Below, in pieces: positions 17,138-24,318 of a DNA stretch of 64,000 nt (positions are counted from its first letter, which is position 1; every line of letters begins with the position of its first letter). The stretch covers positions 434,001-498,000 of the forward strand of contig NZ_PYAX01000001.1 of the NCBI RefSeq assembly GCF_003014735.1. Direction: 5' to 3'. Both the position numbers and the translations under genes were made by a program. Source of the stretch: Saccharothrix carnea. GTDB lineage: Bacteria > Actinomycetota > Actinomycetes > Mycobacteriales > Pseudonocardiaceae. The notes below the pieces were generated by a model. That model did not search any database, was not told the origin of the DNA, and saw nothing but the letters and a program-made list of their open reading frames with translations.

Positions 17138-17572
17138 ATGACCACCAGTGTGACTAATCAGGACGCGTTACAACTCGTGGTCGCCGTGCACCGGCTGATC
17201 CGCAGCCTGCGCCAGTCCGCGTCCGTTCGACGATTGCAGCCGACGCAGCTGCTCGTCCTCGCGGAACTCGCCTCACAAGGGCCGATGCGGATCGGTGAGA
17301 TCGCGGTGCGGGCGCTGTGCTCGCAGCCGACGGCGACCACGGTGGTGACCGGCCTGGAATCCAACGGCCTGGTGCGCCGCGAATCCGATCCCGCGGACGG
17401 GCGGGCCACCATCGTGGAACTGACCGGTCTCGGGCGCGACACCATCCTGTCCCTGGCGCACGGCGAAGCCGAATTGCTGTCCGAACGGCTGGCCCGGCTG
17501 GAGCCGGAAGAGCGCGACTCGCTCAGGGCGGTCACCCCGCTGCTGCGCAGGCTCGCCGACCCGGCGCGGTGA
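17138..17572 (+). CDS. MarR family transcriptional regulator
   Basis: A 144-residue winged-helix regulator. Recognition helix region: IGEIAVRALCSQPTATTVV, then the wing LVRRESDPADGRATIVELT with the DPxDGR signature. The ATG at 17138 has a GAGGAGG box at 17127-17133; the frame is open upstream to 16988 without a ribosome site. It is a single-gene unit, divergent from kdpE and converging on mutM. No obvious partner gene such as an efflux pump is adjacent. Confidence 0.86.
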   Translation: MTTSVTNQDALQLVVAVHRLIRSLRQSASVRRLQPTQLLVLAELASQGPMRIGEIAVRALCSQPTATTVVTGLESNGLVRRESDPADGRATIVELTGLGRDTILSLAHGEAELLSERLARLEPEERDSLRAVTPLLRRLADPAR

Positions 17573-17576
17573 GGCG

Positions 17577-18434
17577 TCAACCCCTCGGACGGGGTTGGCA
17601 GCGCGGGCACGAGTAGGACGAGCGGTTCATGAAGGGCTCGCGCCTGATCGGCGTCCCGCACCGGCGGCACGGCTCGTCCTCCCGCCCGTACACGGCCAGG
17701 GACCGGTCGAAGTAGCCCGACTGGCCGTTCACGTTGACGTAGAGCGCGTCGAACGACGTGCCGCCCTCGCCCAGCGCCTCCAGCATCACCTGCGTGGCGT
17801 GCGCGAGCAGCTCGGCGGCCTTGGCCCTGGTCAGCTTGTCCGTGGGCCGCAACCCGTGCAGCCTGGCCCGCCACAGCGCCTCGTCGGCGTAGATGTTGCC
17901 CACACCGGAGACGAGCGTCTGGTCGAGCAGGGCGCGCTTGACCTCGGTCCGCCGCTTCCGCAGCGCCGCGACGGCCGCGACCGGGTCGTAAGCCGGGTCC
18001 ATCGGATCGCGCGCGATGTGCGCCACCGGCTGCGGCAACCGGGTCCCGTCGACCTCGACGATGTCCGCCAACGCCAGTCCGCCGAACGTGCGCTGGTCCA
18101 CGAACCGCAGCTCGGGGCCGTCGTCGGCGAACCGGACCCGCACCCGCAGGTGCTTCTCGTCCGGGGCGCCGACCGGCTGGACCAGCAGCTGGCCGCTCAT
18201 GCCGAGGTGCGCGAGCACGGCGTCACCGCCCGACAGGTCGACCCACAGGTACTTGCCGCGACGACGCGCGGCCTCCAGGCGCTGACCGGTCAGGCGCAGC
18301 GCGAAATCCGCCGCACCGGGCAGGTGTCGGCGGATCGCGCGTGGGTGGAGGACTTCTACCGCGGCGACGGTCCTCCCCGCGACGTGCTCGTGCAGACCTC
18401 GGCGGACGACCTCTACCTCGGGCAGCTCGGGCAC
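17577..18434 (-). CDS. mutM: Formamidopyrimidine-DNA glycosylase
   Basis: A 285-residue bifunctional base-excision repair enzyme that removes 8-oxoguanine and nicks the site. The mature N-terminus PELPEVE supplies the catalytic Pro and Glu, with Lys in the [11 protein letters not shown] segment. The helix-two-turn-helix [13 protein letters not shown] and the zinc finger C-x2-C ... C-x2-C (CRRC and CPRC) at the end are intact. The GTG at 18434 is fixed by the PELPEVE start. It follows the small ORF by 10 bases in the rnc operon. Confidence 0.95.
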   Translation of the reverse strand: MPELPEVEVVRRGLHEHVAGRTVAAVEVLHPRAIRRHLPGAADFALRLTGQRLEAARRRGKYLWVDLSGGDAVLAHLGMSGQLLVQPVGAPDEKHLRVRVRFADDGPELRFVDQRTFGGLALADIVEVDGTRLPQPVAHIARDPMDPAYDPVAAVAALRKRRTEVKRALLDQTLVSGVGNIYADEALWRARLHGLRPTDKLTRAKAAELLAHATQVMLEALGEGGTSFDALYVNVNGQSGYFDRSLAVYGREDEPCRRCGTPIRREPFMNRSSYSCPRCQPRPRG

Positions 18435-18444
18435 GGGCGGGTGG

Positions 18445-18675
18445 TCAGTCCTCGGACTCGCGCTGGGCGGCAGCGGCCTCGGCCTGCTCCAGCTGCTCGA
18501 GCATCTCGTAGGCGGCGGCCTGCGGCTTGGTCGGCTTGAGCACCCAACCACCGGCCTGGGCGGTGTCACGCACGAGTACGAGGCCCTGGATACCGCCGTT
18601 GCGGCTGGCGTTGAGCGGGCGGGACGGACGCGCGTGGCGCGCGCGCCGGTTCGTCCGGACGTTCGTGGCATACAT
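18445..18675 (-). CDS. Small basic hypothetical protein between rnc and mutM
   Basis: A possible 76-residue protein, very basic in the first half ([18 protein letters not shown]) and acidic-helical at the end ([15 protein letters not shown]). It fits between the rnc stop (18683) and the mutM start (18434) in the same direction, which supports it. The ATG at 18675 lacks a strong ribosome site; readthrough from rnc by coupling is possible since the gap is 7 bases. No domain is recognised. Confidence 0.55.
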   Translation of the reverse strand: MYATNVRTNRRARHARPSRPLNASRNGGIQGLVLVRDTAQAGGWVLKPTKPQAAAYEMLEQLEQAEAAAAQRESED

Positions 18676-18682
18676 TTCGGCG

Positions 18683-19504
18683 TCAGTCTTCCTGAGTAGG
18701 TGCAGCCTGAGGTGAAGCCTGAGGTGATGCCTGCGCGGCCGAGCCGGGTGCGTGGCCGTTCCCGGACGCGCCGGTTTCCTCGGCGCGGACCCGTTCGTGC
18801 AGCACGCGGTAGGCGGCCTCGGCCGCCTTCTGCTCGGCTTCCTTCTTCGTGCGCCCGTCGCCGGTGCCGTAGGCCTGACCACCGACGAGCACCGTGGCGG
18901 TGAACTCCTTGCGGTGGTCCGGGCCCTGGTCGTCCACCCGGTATTCGGGGACGCCCAGCCCCGCGGACGCGGTCAGCTCCTGGAGACTCGTCTTCCAGTC
19001 AAGTCCAGCACCTCGCAGCGGCGCTTCCGCCAACAGCGGGTCGAACAAGTGGTGAACGAGTTGACGCGCGGTGCCTATGCCGAACTGCAGGTAGACCGCG
19101 CCGATGACGGCTTCCAGGCCGTCGGCAAGGATGCTCGCCTTGTCCCTGCCTCCGGTCAGCTCCTCGCCGCGACCGAGCAGCAGGTGCCCGCCCAACCCGT
19201 CGTCGCCGAGCCCCCGGGCCACACCCGCCAGGGCGTGCATGTTCACCACGCTCGCGCGGAGCTTGGCGAGCTGCCCCTCGGGCAGTTCCGGGTGCGTGCG
19301 GTACAGGTGGTCGGTGACGACCAGGCCGAGCACCGCGTCGCCGAGGAACTCCAGCCGCTCGTTCGGCGGCAGGCCGCCGTTCTCGTACGCGTACGAGCGG
19401 TGTGTGAGCGCGAGCGTCAGCAGCTCGGCGTCCAGAGGGACGCCGAGCGCTTCGAGCAACGGGGCGCGGTCGGCGGACCGACCGCGCGACGACCTACCCC
19501 CCAC
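18683..19504 (-). CDS. rnc: Ribonuclease III
   Basis: A 273-residue endoribonuclease that cleaves double-stranded RNA in rRNA and mRNA processing. The RNase III signature [13 protein letters not shown] is present, with the second acidic cluster [12 protein letters not shown]. The double-stranded RNA-binding domain follows ([12 protein letters not shown] ... [13 protein letters not shown]). The C-terminal about 30 residues are a low-complexity tail including a [10 protein letters not shown] repeat, encoded by short direct repeats near 18700-18730. The start is GTG at 19504, 30 bases after rpmF. Confidence 0.95.
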   Translation of the reverse strand: MGGRSSRGRSADRAPLLEALGVPLDAELLTLALTHRSYAYENGGLPPNERLEFLGDAVLGLVVTDHLYRTHPELPEGQLAKLRASVVNMHALAGVARGLGDDGLGGHLLLGRGEELTGGRDKASILADGLEAVIGAVYLQFGIGTARQLVHHLFDPLLAEAPLRGAGLDWKTSLQELTASAGLGVPEYRVDDQGPDHRKEFTATVLVGGQAYGTGDGRTKKEAEQKAAEAAYRVLHERVRAEETGASGNGHAPGSAAQASPQASPQAAPTQED

Positions 19505-19534
19505 GATTCGCCGCTACCTTCGCCAGAGGGGTGA

Positions 19535-19717
19535 TCAGGCCGGCTGGACGACCTGGCGGCCGTCGTACTGGCCACAGGCCGGGCAGGCGACGTGCTGCGG
19601 CTTCGGCTGGCGGCAGGCCTTGTTCTGGCAGGCCACCAGGTGCACGGCAGCGGTCTTCCACTGAGCGCGGCGCGAGCGCGTGTTCGAGCGCGACATCTTC
19701 CGCTTCGGGACGGCCAC
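19535..19717 (-). CDS. rpmF: 50S ribosomal protein L32
   Basis: A 60-residue L32 protein beginning [20 protein letters not shown]. Two zinc-ligand pairs are visible, C-x4-C (CQNKAC) and C-x2-C (CPAC), so this is the zinc-binding (C+) form. The ATG at 19717 lies two bases after the DUF177 stop, in the usual DUF177-rpmF-rnc order. Confidence 0.96.
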   Translation of the reverse strand: MAVPKRKMSRSNTRSRRAQWKTAAVHLVACQNKACRQPKPQHVACPACGQYDGRQVVQPA

Positions 19718-19719
19718 GA

Positions 19720-20307
19720 CTAGTTCTCCTCTGGATTGTCACGATTCCCGTCGAACCGCTCCTGCAGAGCTGCCCAACGGGGGTCAATCGTCTCATGCCC
19801 GTGGTCGGGGCCGAGATCAGCCAGCTTGCCGCCGCAGTCGACGCACAGCCCGAGGCAGTCCGGCGAGCACAGCGGCACCTGCGGCAGCGCGAGCACGATG
19901 GCGTCGCGCACCACGGGTTCGAGGTCGATCAGGTCGTCGTGCAGACGGCTGACCTCGTCCTCCTCGGTCGTCTCGTCGGTGGTGCTGTCCGGGTACGCGT
20001 ACAGCTCGGTCAGCTCCACCTCGACCTCCGCGGACAGCGGTTCCAGGCAGCGCGAGCACTCCCCTTCGACCACCGTCGCGGCCGCGCCCGTCACGAGCAC
20101 GCCTTCGACCACCGACTCCAGCAGGAGGTCGAGTTCGACCTCGCCCCCGGCCGGTACCGCGATCACGCCCGCGAGGCCGAGGCCCTCCGCGGGCACCGTC
20201 CTGCGCAACCCGCGGCTGGAGCCCGCACGACGCCCGAGGTCCCTGGTGTCGATGACCCAGGGCCCGGTCGCTGTGGGACGCGCGGAGGCGTGACGATGCT
20301 CAGACAT
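19720..20307 (-). CDS. DUF177/YceD family protein
   Basis: A 195-residue protein of the YceD family, which sits upstream of rpmF in most bacteria and is linked to 23S rRNA accumulation. The zinc-type pair CSRC is near residue 86, and a second Cys cluster [13 protein letters not shown] is near 150. An acidic segment ([11 protein letters not shown]) separates them. The start is ATG at 20307. Confidence 0.88.
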   Translation of the reverse strand: MSEHRHASARPTATGPWVIDTRDLGRRAGSSRGLRRTVPAEGLGLAGVIAVPAGGEVELDLLLESVVEGVLVTGAAATVVEGECSRCLEPLSAEVEVELTELYAYPDSTTDETTEEDEVSRLHDDLIDLEPVVRDAIVLALPQVPLCSPDCLGLCVDCGGKLADLGPDHGHETIDPRWAALQERFDGNRDNPEEN

Positions 20308-20338
20308 GATGTTTGGTGTTGCCGTCGGGGACTTACCA

Positions 20339-20394
20339 CGACCAGCCGGTCAAGGGTACGGGACAACGGGCGTCCGCGTGAAATCGGCTGGTCG
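20339..20394. repeat. 10-bp inverted repeat upstream of DUF177 gene
   Basis: CGACCAGCCG at 20339-20348 is matched by CGGCTGGTCG at 20385-20394, a perfect 10-bp inverted repeat with a 36-base spacer. It lies in the 105-base gap between the sepIVA stop and the DUF177 start. It may act as the sepIVA terminator or a regulator site; no T-run follows. Confidence 0.4.
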
Positions 20395-20412
20395 GGGCCT
20401 CGTCCGGTCGGG

Positions 20413-21129
20413 TTATTCGTGATAGTCGAACGGTGCCGCCGCGCTGGCGACGGCCGGGCCGCGCAGGTGCGAGCGGCCCTTGCCGACGCTGCGCAGGGTG
20501 TGCGCGAGCAGGTCCTCGAAGTCGGCCAGCTTGCCGTCCACGTAGGCGTCGCACTCGCTGCGCAGCCGGATCGCCTCCGTCTGGGCGGCGTCCAGCACGC
20601 GCGCGGCCTCGGCGTGCGCGGCCTGCACCACCTCGGTGCCGTCGACCAGGCGCGCCTGCTCCGCCCGGCCCTCCTCGATCGCGCGCTCGTAGTTCGCCCG
20701 GCCCGCCTGGACCATCCGGTCGGCCTCGGCGTGCGCCCGGCCCACCAGGTCCTCGTACTCCTGGCGGCCCGCGGAGACGGTGCGCTGCGCCTGGTCCTCG
20801 GCCTCGGCGACCATCCGCTCGGCCCGCGCCCGCGCCTCGGACAGCATCCGCTCGGCCTCGTGCTGCGCCTCGGCGACCATCCGCTCGGCGTCCGACCGCG
20901 CCTTGCTCAGCGCCTGGTCCGCGTCGTGCTGCGCCTTGCCGACCAGCTCGTCGCGGTGGTCGAGCACGTCCTGCGCGTCGTCCAGCTCCGCGGGAATGGC
21001 GTCGCGCACGTCGTCGAGGAGTTCGAGCACGTCACCGCGCGGCACGACGCACCCGGAGGTCATCGGCACGCCACGCGCTTCCTCGACGATCGTGACCAGC
21101 TCGTCGAGGGCCTCGAACACCCGGTACAC
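20413..21129 (-). CDS. sepIVA: SepIVA-like septation coiled-coil protein
   Basis: A 238-residue protein that closely resembles mycobacterial SepIVA (Rv2927c). The start MYRVFEALDELVTIVEEARG and the block TSGCVVPRGDVLELLDDVRD match it, as does the end ECDAYVDGKLADFEDLL then LRSVGKGR. The middle (residues about 65-190) is a continuous coiled coil with 11-residue periodicity. SepIVA is a DivIVA-domain septation factor that affects early peptidoglycan precursor enzymes. The position next to DUF177/rpmF matches mycobacteria. Confidence 0.9.
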   Translation of the reverse strand: MYRVFEALDELVTIVEEARGVPMTSGCVVPRGDVLELLDDVRDAIPAELDDAQDVLDHRDELVGKAQHDADQALSKARSDAERMVAEAQHEAERMLSEARARAERMVAEAEDQAQRTVSAGRQEYEDLVGRAHAEADRMVQAGRANYERAIEEGRAEQARLVDGTEVVQAAHAEAARVLDAAQTEAIRLRSECDAYVDGKLADFEDLLAHTLRSVGKGRSHLRGPAVASAAAPFDYHE

Positions 21130-21170
21130 GTCACACTCCTCGCGCCCACAGCAGTACCCGTCCTAGTGTG

Positions 21171-21207
21171 CCCTGCCGATCTCGCCGCCGCCGGGAGATC
21201 GGCAGGG
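21171..21207 (-). terminator. Hairpin after the RNase gene
   Basis: CCCTGCCGATCTC at 21171-21183 and GAGATCGGCAGGG at 21195-21207 form a perfect 13-bp stem with an 11-base loop. It lies 9 bases beyond the RNase stop and before the sepIVA start. No U-tract follows, which is common for actinobacterial terminators. Confidence 0.6.
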
Positions 21208-21216
21208 CGTGTCCGG

Positions 21217-21642
21217 CTAACGGGTGATGTCCACCAGGACGAAGCTCGCGTAGTGGTCCGGCGTGTAGAAGTACAGCTTCGGCGTGGCGTTGCCGGTCAC
21301 GATCCGCCGCGCGCCGCGGGTGGAGATGCCGGGCGTCTTGACCGTGTACTCCTTGTAGTAGCCGGTCGGGCAGGCCGGGAGGATGCCCTCGCGGTTGTAG
21401 AAGGTCTGGTTGTCCTGCGAGTACGGGTACGGACCGCCCCGCTGGATCAGCCGGACGGTGTCCGTGGCCTGGCTCGGCAGGCTGGACAGGGCCACCCGGC
21501 GGAACGCGGACGTGTCACCGCAGGTCGCCTGCGCGACGGTGACCGGCGCCGCGGCCACCGGGCCGGCCGTCGTGAAGGTGCCCGCGAGGACCAGCAGCAG
21601 GGAGAGCAGCACCTTGGCGGTGCGCGATGTGATCTCGCTCAT
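21217..21642 (-). CDS. Secreted guanyl-specific ribonuclease (RNase Sa family)
   Basis: A 141-residue exported microbial ribonuclease. Residues 1-32 are a signal peptide ending AAAAP-like VAAAP. The mature part aligns with Streptomyces RNase Sa: LSSLPSQATDTVRLI, GPYPYSQDNQTFYNRE, TGYYKEYTVKTPG, RGARRIVTG and TPDHYASF. The catalytic residues Glu98, Arg113 and His130 are all present. Such enzymes cleave single-stranded RNA after G outside the cell. No barstar-like inhibitor gene lies nearby. The ATG at 21642 begins the signal sequence. Confidence 0.9.
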   Translation of the reverse strand: MSEITSRTAKVLLSLLLVLAGTFTTAGPVAAAPVTVAQATCGDTSAFRRVALSSLPSQATDTVRLIQRGGPYPYSQDNQTFYNREGILPACPTGYYKEYTVKTPGISTRGARRIVTGNATPKLYFYTPDHYASFVLVDITR

Positions 21643-21707
21643 GCCAGTGAACGCTAACCACACCGGGCGACGAGAAGACGGTCCTGACGTTAACGGACCG
21701 TGACCGG

Positions 21708-22190
21708 TCAGCGACCCTCAGCGAGCCGTGCCGCGAGCCGGTCCTTGATGCTGGGCGGCAGCAGGCTGCTCACGTCCCCGCCGTAGGTGGCCACGTCCTT
21801 GACCAGGGAGCTGGCCAGGAAGCTGTAGATCGGGTTCGTCGGCATGAACAGGGTGTCGACGCCGGAGAGCTGGTGGTTCATCTGCGCCATCTGCAGTTCG
21901 TAGTCGTAGTCGCTGACCGCGCGCAGGCCCTTGACGATGGCCTTGATGTCGTTCTCGCGGCAGTAGTCGACCAGCAGGCCGTGCCAGGAGTCGACGCGGA
22001 CGTTGGGCCACTGCGCGGTCACCTCGCGCAGCATCTCCGTGCGCTCCTCGACCGAGAACAGGGTCTTCTTGTTCTTGTTGATGAGCACGGCGACGACGAC
22101 TTCGTCGAAGAGCTTCGCCGCTCTGCCGATGATGTCCAGGTGTCCGTTGGTGGCCGGGTCGTAGGAGCCGGGGCACACGGCACGCGTCAT
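21708..22190 (-). CDS. coaD: Phosphopantetheine adenylyltransferase
   Basis: A 160-residue enzyme of coenzyme A synthesis that joins 4'-phosphopantetheine and ATP to dephospho-CoA. The nucleotidyl-transferase T/HxGH site appears as ATNGHLDII, and the ISSTxxR-equivalent region is SFLASSLVKDVATYGGDV. GLRAVSDYDYELQMAQMN is the substrate pocket. The ATG at 22190 gives the standard MTRAVCPGSYDP start. It follows rsmD by 54 bases. Confidence 0.96.
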   Translation of the reverse strand: MTRAVCPGSYDPATNGHLDIIGRAAKLFDEVVVAVLINKNKKTLFSVEERTEMLREVTAQWPNVRVDSWHGLLVDYCRENDIKAIVKGLRAVSDYDYELQMAQMNHQLSGVDTLFMPTNPIYSFLASSLVKDVATYGGDVSSLLPPSIKDRLAARLAEGR

Positions 22191-22244
22191 GGTTTCGGAC
22201 GGTAGCACCCGATCGGACGCATCCACTCAGGTGCGTGGTCGGCA

Positions 22245-22811
22245 TCACCCGGAGGCGTCAACCTGTTCGCCCCAGTGCAGCGTCGTGTCGCCGTATCGCT
22301 TGCTGCGCAAGGATTCCACCGCGGTTGGCCAAACCGGCTCGGGACTGCGCGCACCGCGTTCCACGATGATCAGCGACCCCGGTTTCGTCCAACCGTTGGT
22401 GACCAGCGACGCGAGGAGCCGGTTGAGCTGTTCGTCGGTCACCGCGTAGGGCGGATCGGCGAACACCACGTCGCACGCCACCTCAGCCCCGCTGCCCACC
22501 GCGGCCTCCGCGGTCCGGTTCACCACCGTGACGCCGGGCAACCCGACCACCTTGGCGTTGCTCTTCAAGACTTCGGCAGCCCGCTTGTCGGACTCCACGA
22601 ACGTGGCCCTCACCGCACCGCGCGACAACGCCTCGAACCCGAGCGCACCCGACCCCGCGTACAGGTCCAGCACCACCGCGCCGTCGAGGTCGACCAACGC
22701 CTCCAACGAGCTGAACAACGCCTCCCGCACCCGGTCGGACGTCGGGCGGGTGCCCCGCGGCGGCACTTGCAGCCTGCGGCCACCGGCGGCGCCCGCGACA
22801 ATCCTGGTCAC
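22245..22811 (-). CDS. rsmD: 16S rRNA (guanine966-N2)-methyltransferase
   Basis: A 188-residue SAM-dependent methyltransferase for G966 in helix 31 of 16S rRNA. The start is TRIVAGAAGGRRLQVP, the SAM loop is VLDLYAGSGALGFEALSRG, and the N2-guanine methylase catalytic motif is FADPPYAV. rsmD-coaD adjacency is widespread. It lies four bases after the MBL hydrolase gene. Confidence 0.94.
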   Translation of the reverse strand: MTRIVAGAAGGRRLQVPPRGTRPTSDRVREALFSSLEALVDLDGAVVLDLYAGSGALGFEALSRGAVRATFVESDKRAAEVLKSNAKVVGLPGVTVVNRTAEAAVGSGAEVACDVVFADPPYAVTDEQLNRLLASLVTNGWTKPGSLIIVERGARSPEPVWPTAVESLRSKRYGDTTLHWGEQVDASG

Positions 22812-22815
22812 CGGC

Positions 22816-23904
22816 TCATCGTCCCACCATCAGCGCCTGCCACCACCCGTCCACCGCCGGCGGCTGCGCCACGTCGACCCGTTCTCCGGGCCGCGGCACC
22901 GCCAACGGCACGTCGTGCGCCTTCGCCTCGCGCCAAACCCGGTCCACCGGCTCGGACCACTCGTGGAACGCCAGGTTGAACGTCGCCCAGTGCACGGGGA
23001 TCAACAGGCCACCCCGCACGTCCCGGTGCGCCGCCACGCCCTCTTCCGGCGTCATGTGGATGTCCGGCCAGCCTGGACCGTACGCACCGATCTGGATCAG
23101 CGAGGCGTCGAACGGCCCGTGCGCCTCACCGATCCTCTTGTAACCGTCGAAGTAGCCGGTGTCACCGCTGTAGTAGACGCGGTGTCGCGGACCCTTCAAC
23201 ACCCACGACGCCCACAACGTGTTGTCCCGCTGGAAGCCCCGCCCGGAGAAGTGCTGCGCCTCCGTGGCCACCAACGTGACGCCGGCCACCTCGTACGACT
23301 CGTCCCAGTCCAGCTCCACGATCCGGTACTCGGGCACGTGCCACCGCCGCAGGTGCGCCCCGATCCCGAGCGGCACCACGAACACCGCGTCCGTGTCCCG
23401 TTCCAGCGCCCGCACCGTCGGCAGGTCGAGGTGGTCGTAGTGGTCGTGCGAGATCACCACCGCGTCCACCCTCCCCACCTCGTGCAGCTCATGCGGAACC
23501 GGGTGCAACCGCCGAGGACCGACCACCGGCGACGGCGAACACCGGTCACTCCACACGGGGTCGATCAACACCCGCGCCCCGTCGATCTCGACCAACGTCG
23601 ACGCGTGCCCGTACCAAGTGATGTGCAACCCGTCCACGGCCTCCGGAACGGCCGGCACCAACGGCACCTCCCCCACCGGCCGCCGCTGCTGCCCACCGAA
23701 GAACATCTCCCGCAACGTCCCAGCGGCCCCTTCGGGCATCGTCCGCGTCGGCGAGCCGTTGTGGAACTTCCCATCGCGATACCGAGGCGACCGCCGCACC
23801 CGCTCCCCGTCAGGCTTCCCACCCAACGCCAACGGCACATCCCGCGCCGCCCAGGCGACAGCACCAGCCGAAAGAGCGAACAACGCAGCGGCAACCTTCT
23901 TCAT
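22816..23904 (-). CDS. MBL-fold hydrolase (NAPE-PLD/RomA-like) with N-terminal anchor
   Basis: A 362-residue metallo-beta-lactamase-fold protein. The zinc motif is SHDHYDHLD, with further ligands in YYSGDTGYFDG and in LLIPVHWATFNLAFH near the end. The start MKKVAAALFALSAGAVAWA is a signal or anchor helix, so the enzyme is probably outside or membrane-attached. Overall it resembles the NAPE-hydrolysing phospholipase D group and RomA-type outer-envelope proteins. The ATG at 23904 is chosen because the in-frame extension upstream runs through intergenic repeats. Confidence 0.85.
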   Translation of the reverse strand: MKKVAAALFALSAGAVAWAARDVPLALGGKPDGERVRRSPRYRDGKFHNGSPTRTMPEGAAGTLREMFFGGQQRRPVGEVPLVPAVPEAVDGLHITWYGHASTLVEIDGARVLIDPVWSDRCSPSPVVGPRRLHPVPHELHEVGRVDAVVISHDHYDHLDLPTVRALERDTDAVFVVPLGIGAHLRRWHVPEYRIVELDWDESYEVAGVTLVATEAQHFSGRGFQRDNTLWASWVLKGPRHRVYYSGDTGYFDGYKRIGEAHGPFDASLIQIGAYGPGWPDIHMTPEEGVAAHRDVRGGLLIPVHWATFNLAFHEWSEPVDRVWREAKAHDVPLAVPRPGERVDVAQPPAVDGWWQALMVGR

Positions 23905-23972
23905 GCCACCACCAACGCCAACCCGGACTCCCCGGTTCCCCCGAACGCCCGATGTGGCCCCCACCACCACCC

Positions 23973-24147
23973 GAGCGCAGAACTCAGGCGCCCTGAACGT
24001 ACGACTCACGCGCTCCGAACGTACGACTCTCGCGTCCTGAGCGTTCAACTCACCCGTCCCGAACGTAGGACACGCGGGACCTGAGCGTTCGACACGCGCG
24101 ACCCGAGCGTTCGACTCGCGGGACCTGAACGTTCGATACGCGGGACC
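23973..24147. repeat. Intergenic 22-bp tandem repeat array, eight units
   Basis: Eight units begin at 23973, 23995, 24017, 24039, 24061, 24083, 24105 and 24127, exactly 22 bases apart. Each starts GAACG or GAGCG; a consensus of the first 13 bases is GARCGYWSRACWC, followed by a CGCG-rich part and CCY. There is no spacer sequence, so it is not a CRISPR. The first unit contains ACTCAGGCGCCCTGAACG, nearly identical to the element at 39597-39716. It occupies most of the 414-base gap between pyc and the MBL gene. Confidence 0.85.
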
Positions 24148-24178
24148 ACAACGGACCCGCAGCCAGCCCACCGAGGCC

Positions 24179-24250
24179 CGATTTGACATGGGTTCGGGTG
24201 CTTTAGGCTGGTCGAAGCCGGAGTGCCCGTACGGGCCCCATGTCAAATCG
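24179..24250. terminator. Long hairpin downstream of pyc
   Basis: CGATTTGACATGGG at 24179-24192 is the exact reverse complement of 24237-24250, a 14-bp stem with 44 bases between. Inside, 24225-24236 is a perfect 12-bp palindrome (GCCCGTACGGGC), so a branched hairpin is possible. It is 69 bases past the pyc stop and could end pyc transcription. The left arm contains TTGACA, so a promoter role is an alternative. Confidence 0.5.
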
Positions 24251-24314
24251 AGCCGGACCCAACCACCGAGCCGGACCCAACCACCGAGCCGGGCCGAACC
24301 ACCAAGCCCGGCCC
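24249..24314. repeat. 18-bp tandem repeat, three and a half units
   Basis: CGAGCCGGACCCAACCAC at 24249-24266 repeats exactly at 24267-24284, with two changes at 24285-24302 and a decayed part copy after. It lies between the hairpin and the pyc stop. It is not coding on either strand as far as I can see. Confidence 0.75.
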
Positions 24315-24318
24315 CACC

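Noticed and set aside
21217-22190. A toxin-antitoxin pair made of the RNase and a neighbour
   Set aside because: The RNase has a signal peptide and the neighbours are conserved housekeeping genes, not inhibitors.
23973-24147. The repeat array as a CRISPR
   Set aside because: Units are contiguous with no spacers, are divergent, and no cas gene is in the window.
24183-24209. A plus-strand sigma-70 promoter (TTGACA ... TAGGCT) inside the hairpin
   Set aside because: The spacing is 15 bases and no plus-strand gene follows for almost 4 kb; the arm is better explained by the inverted repeat.
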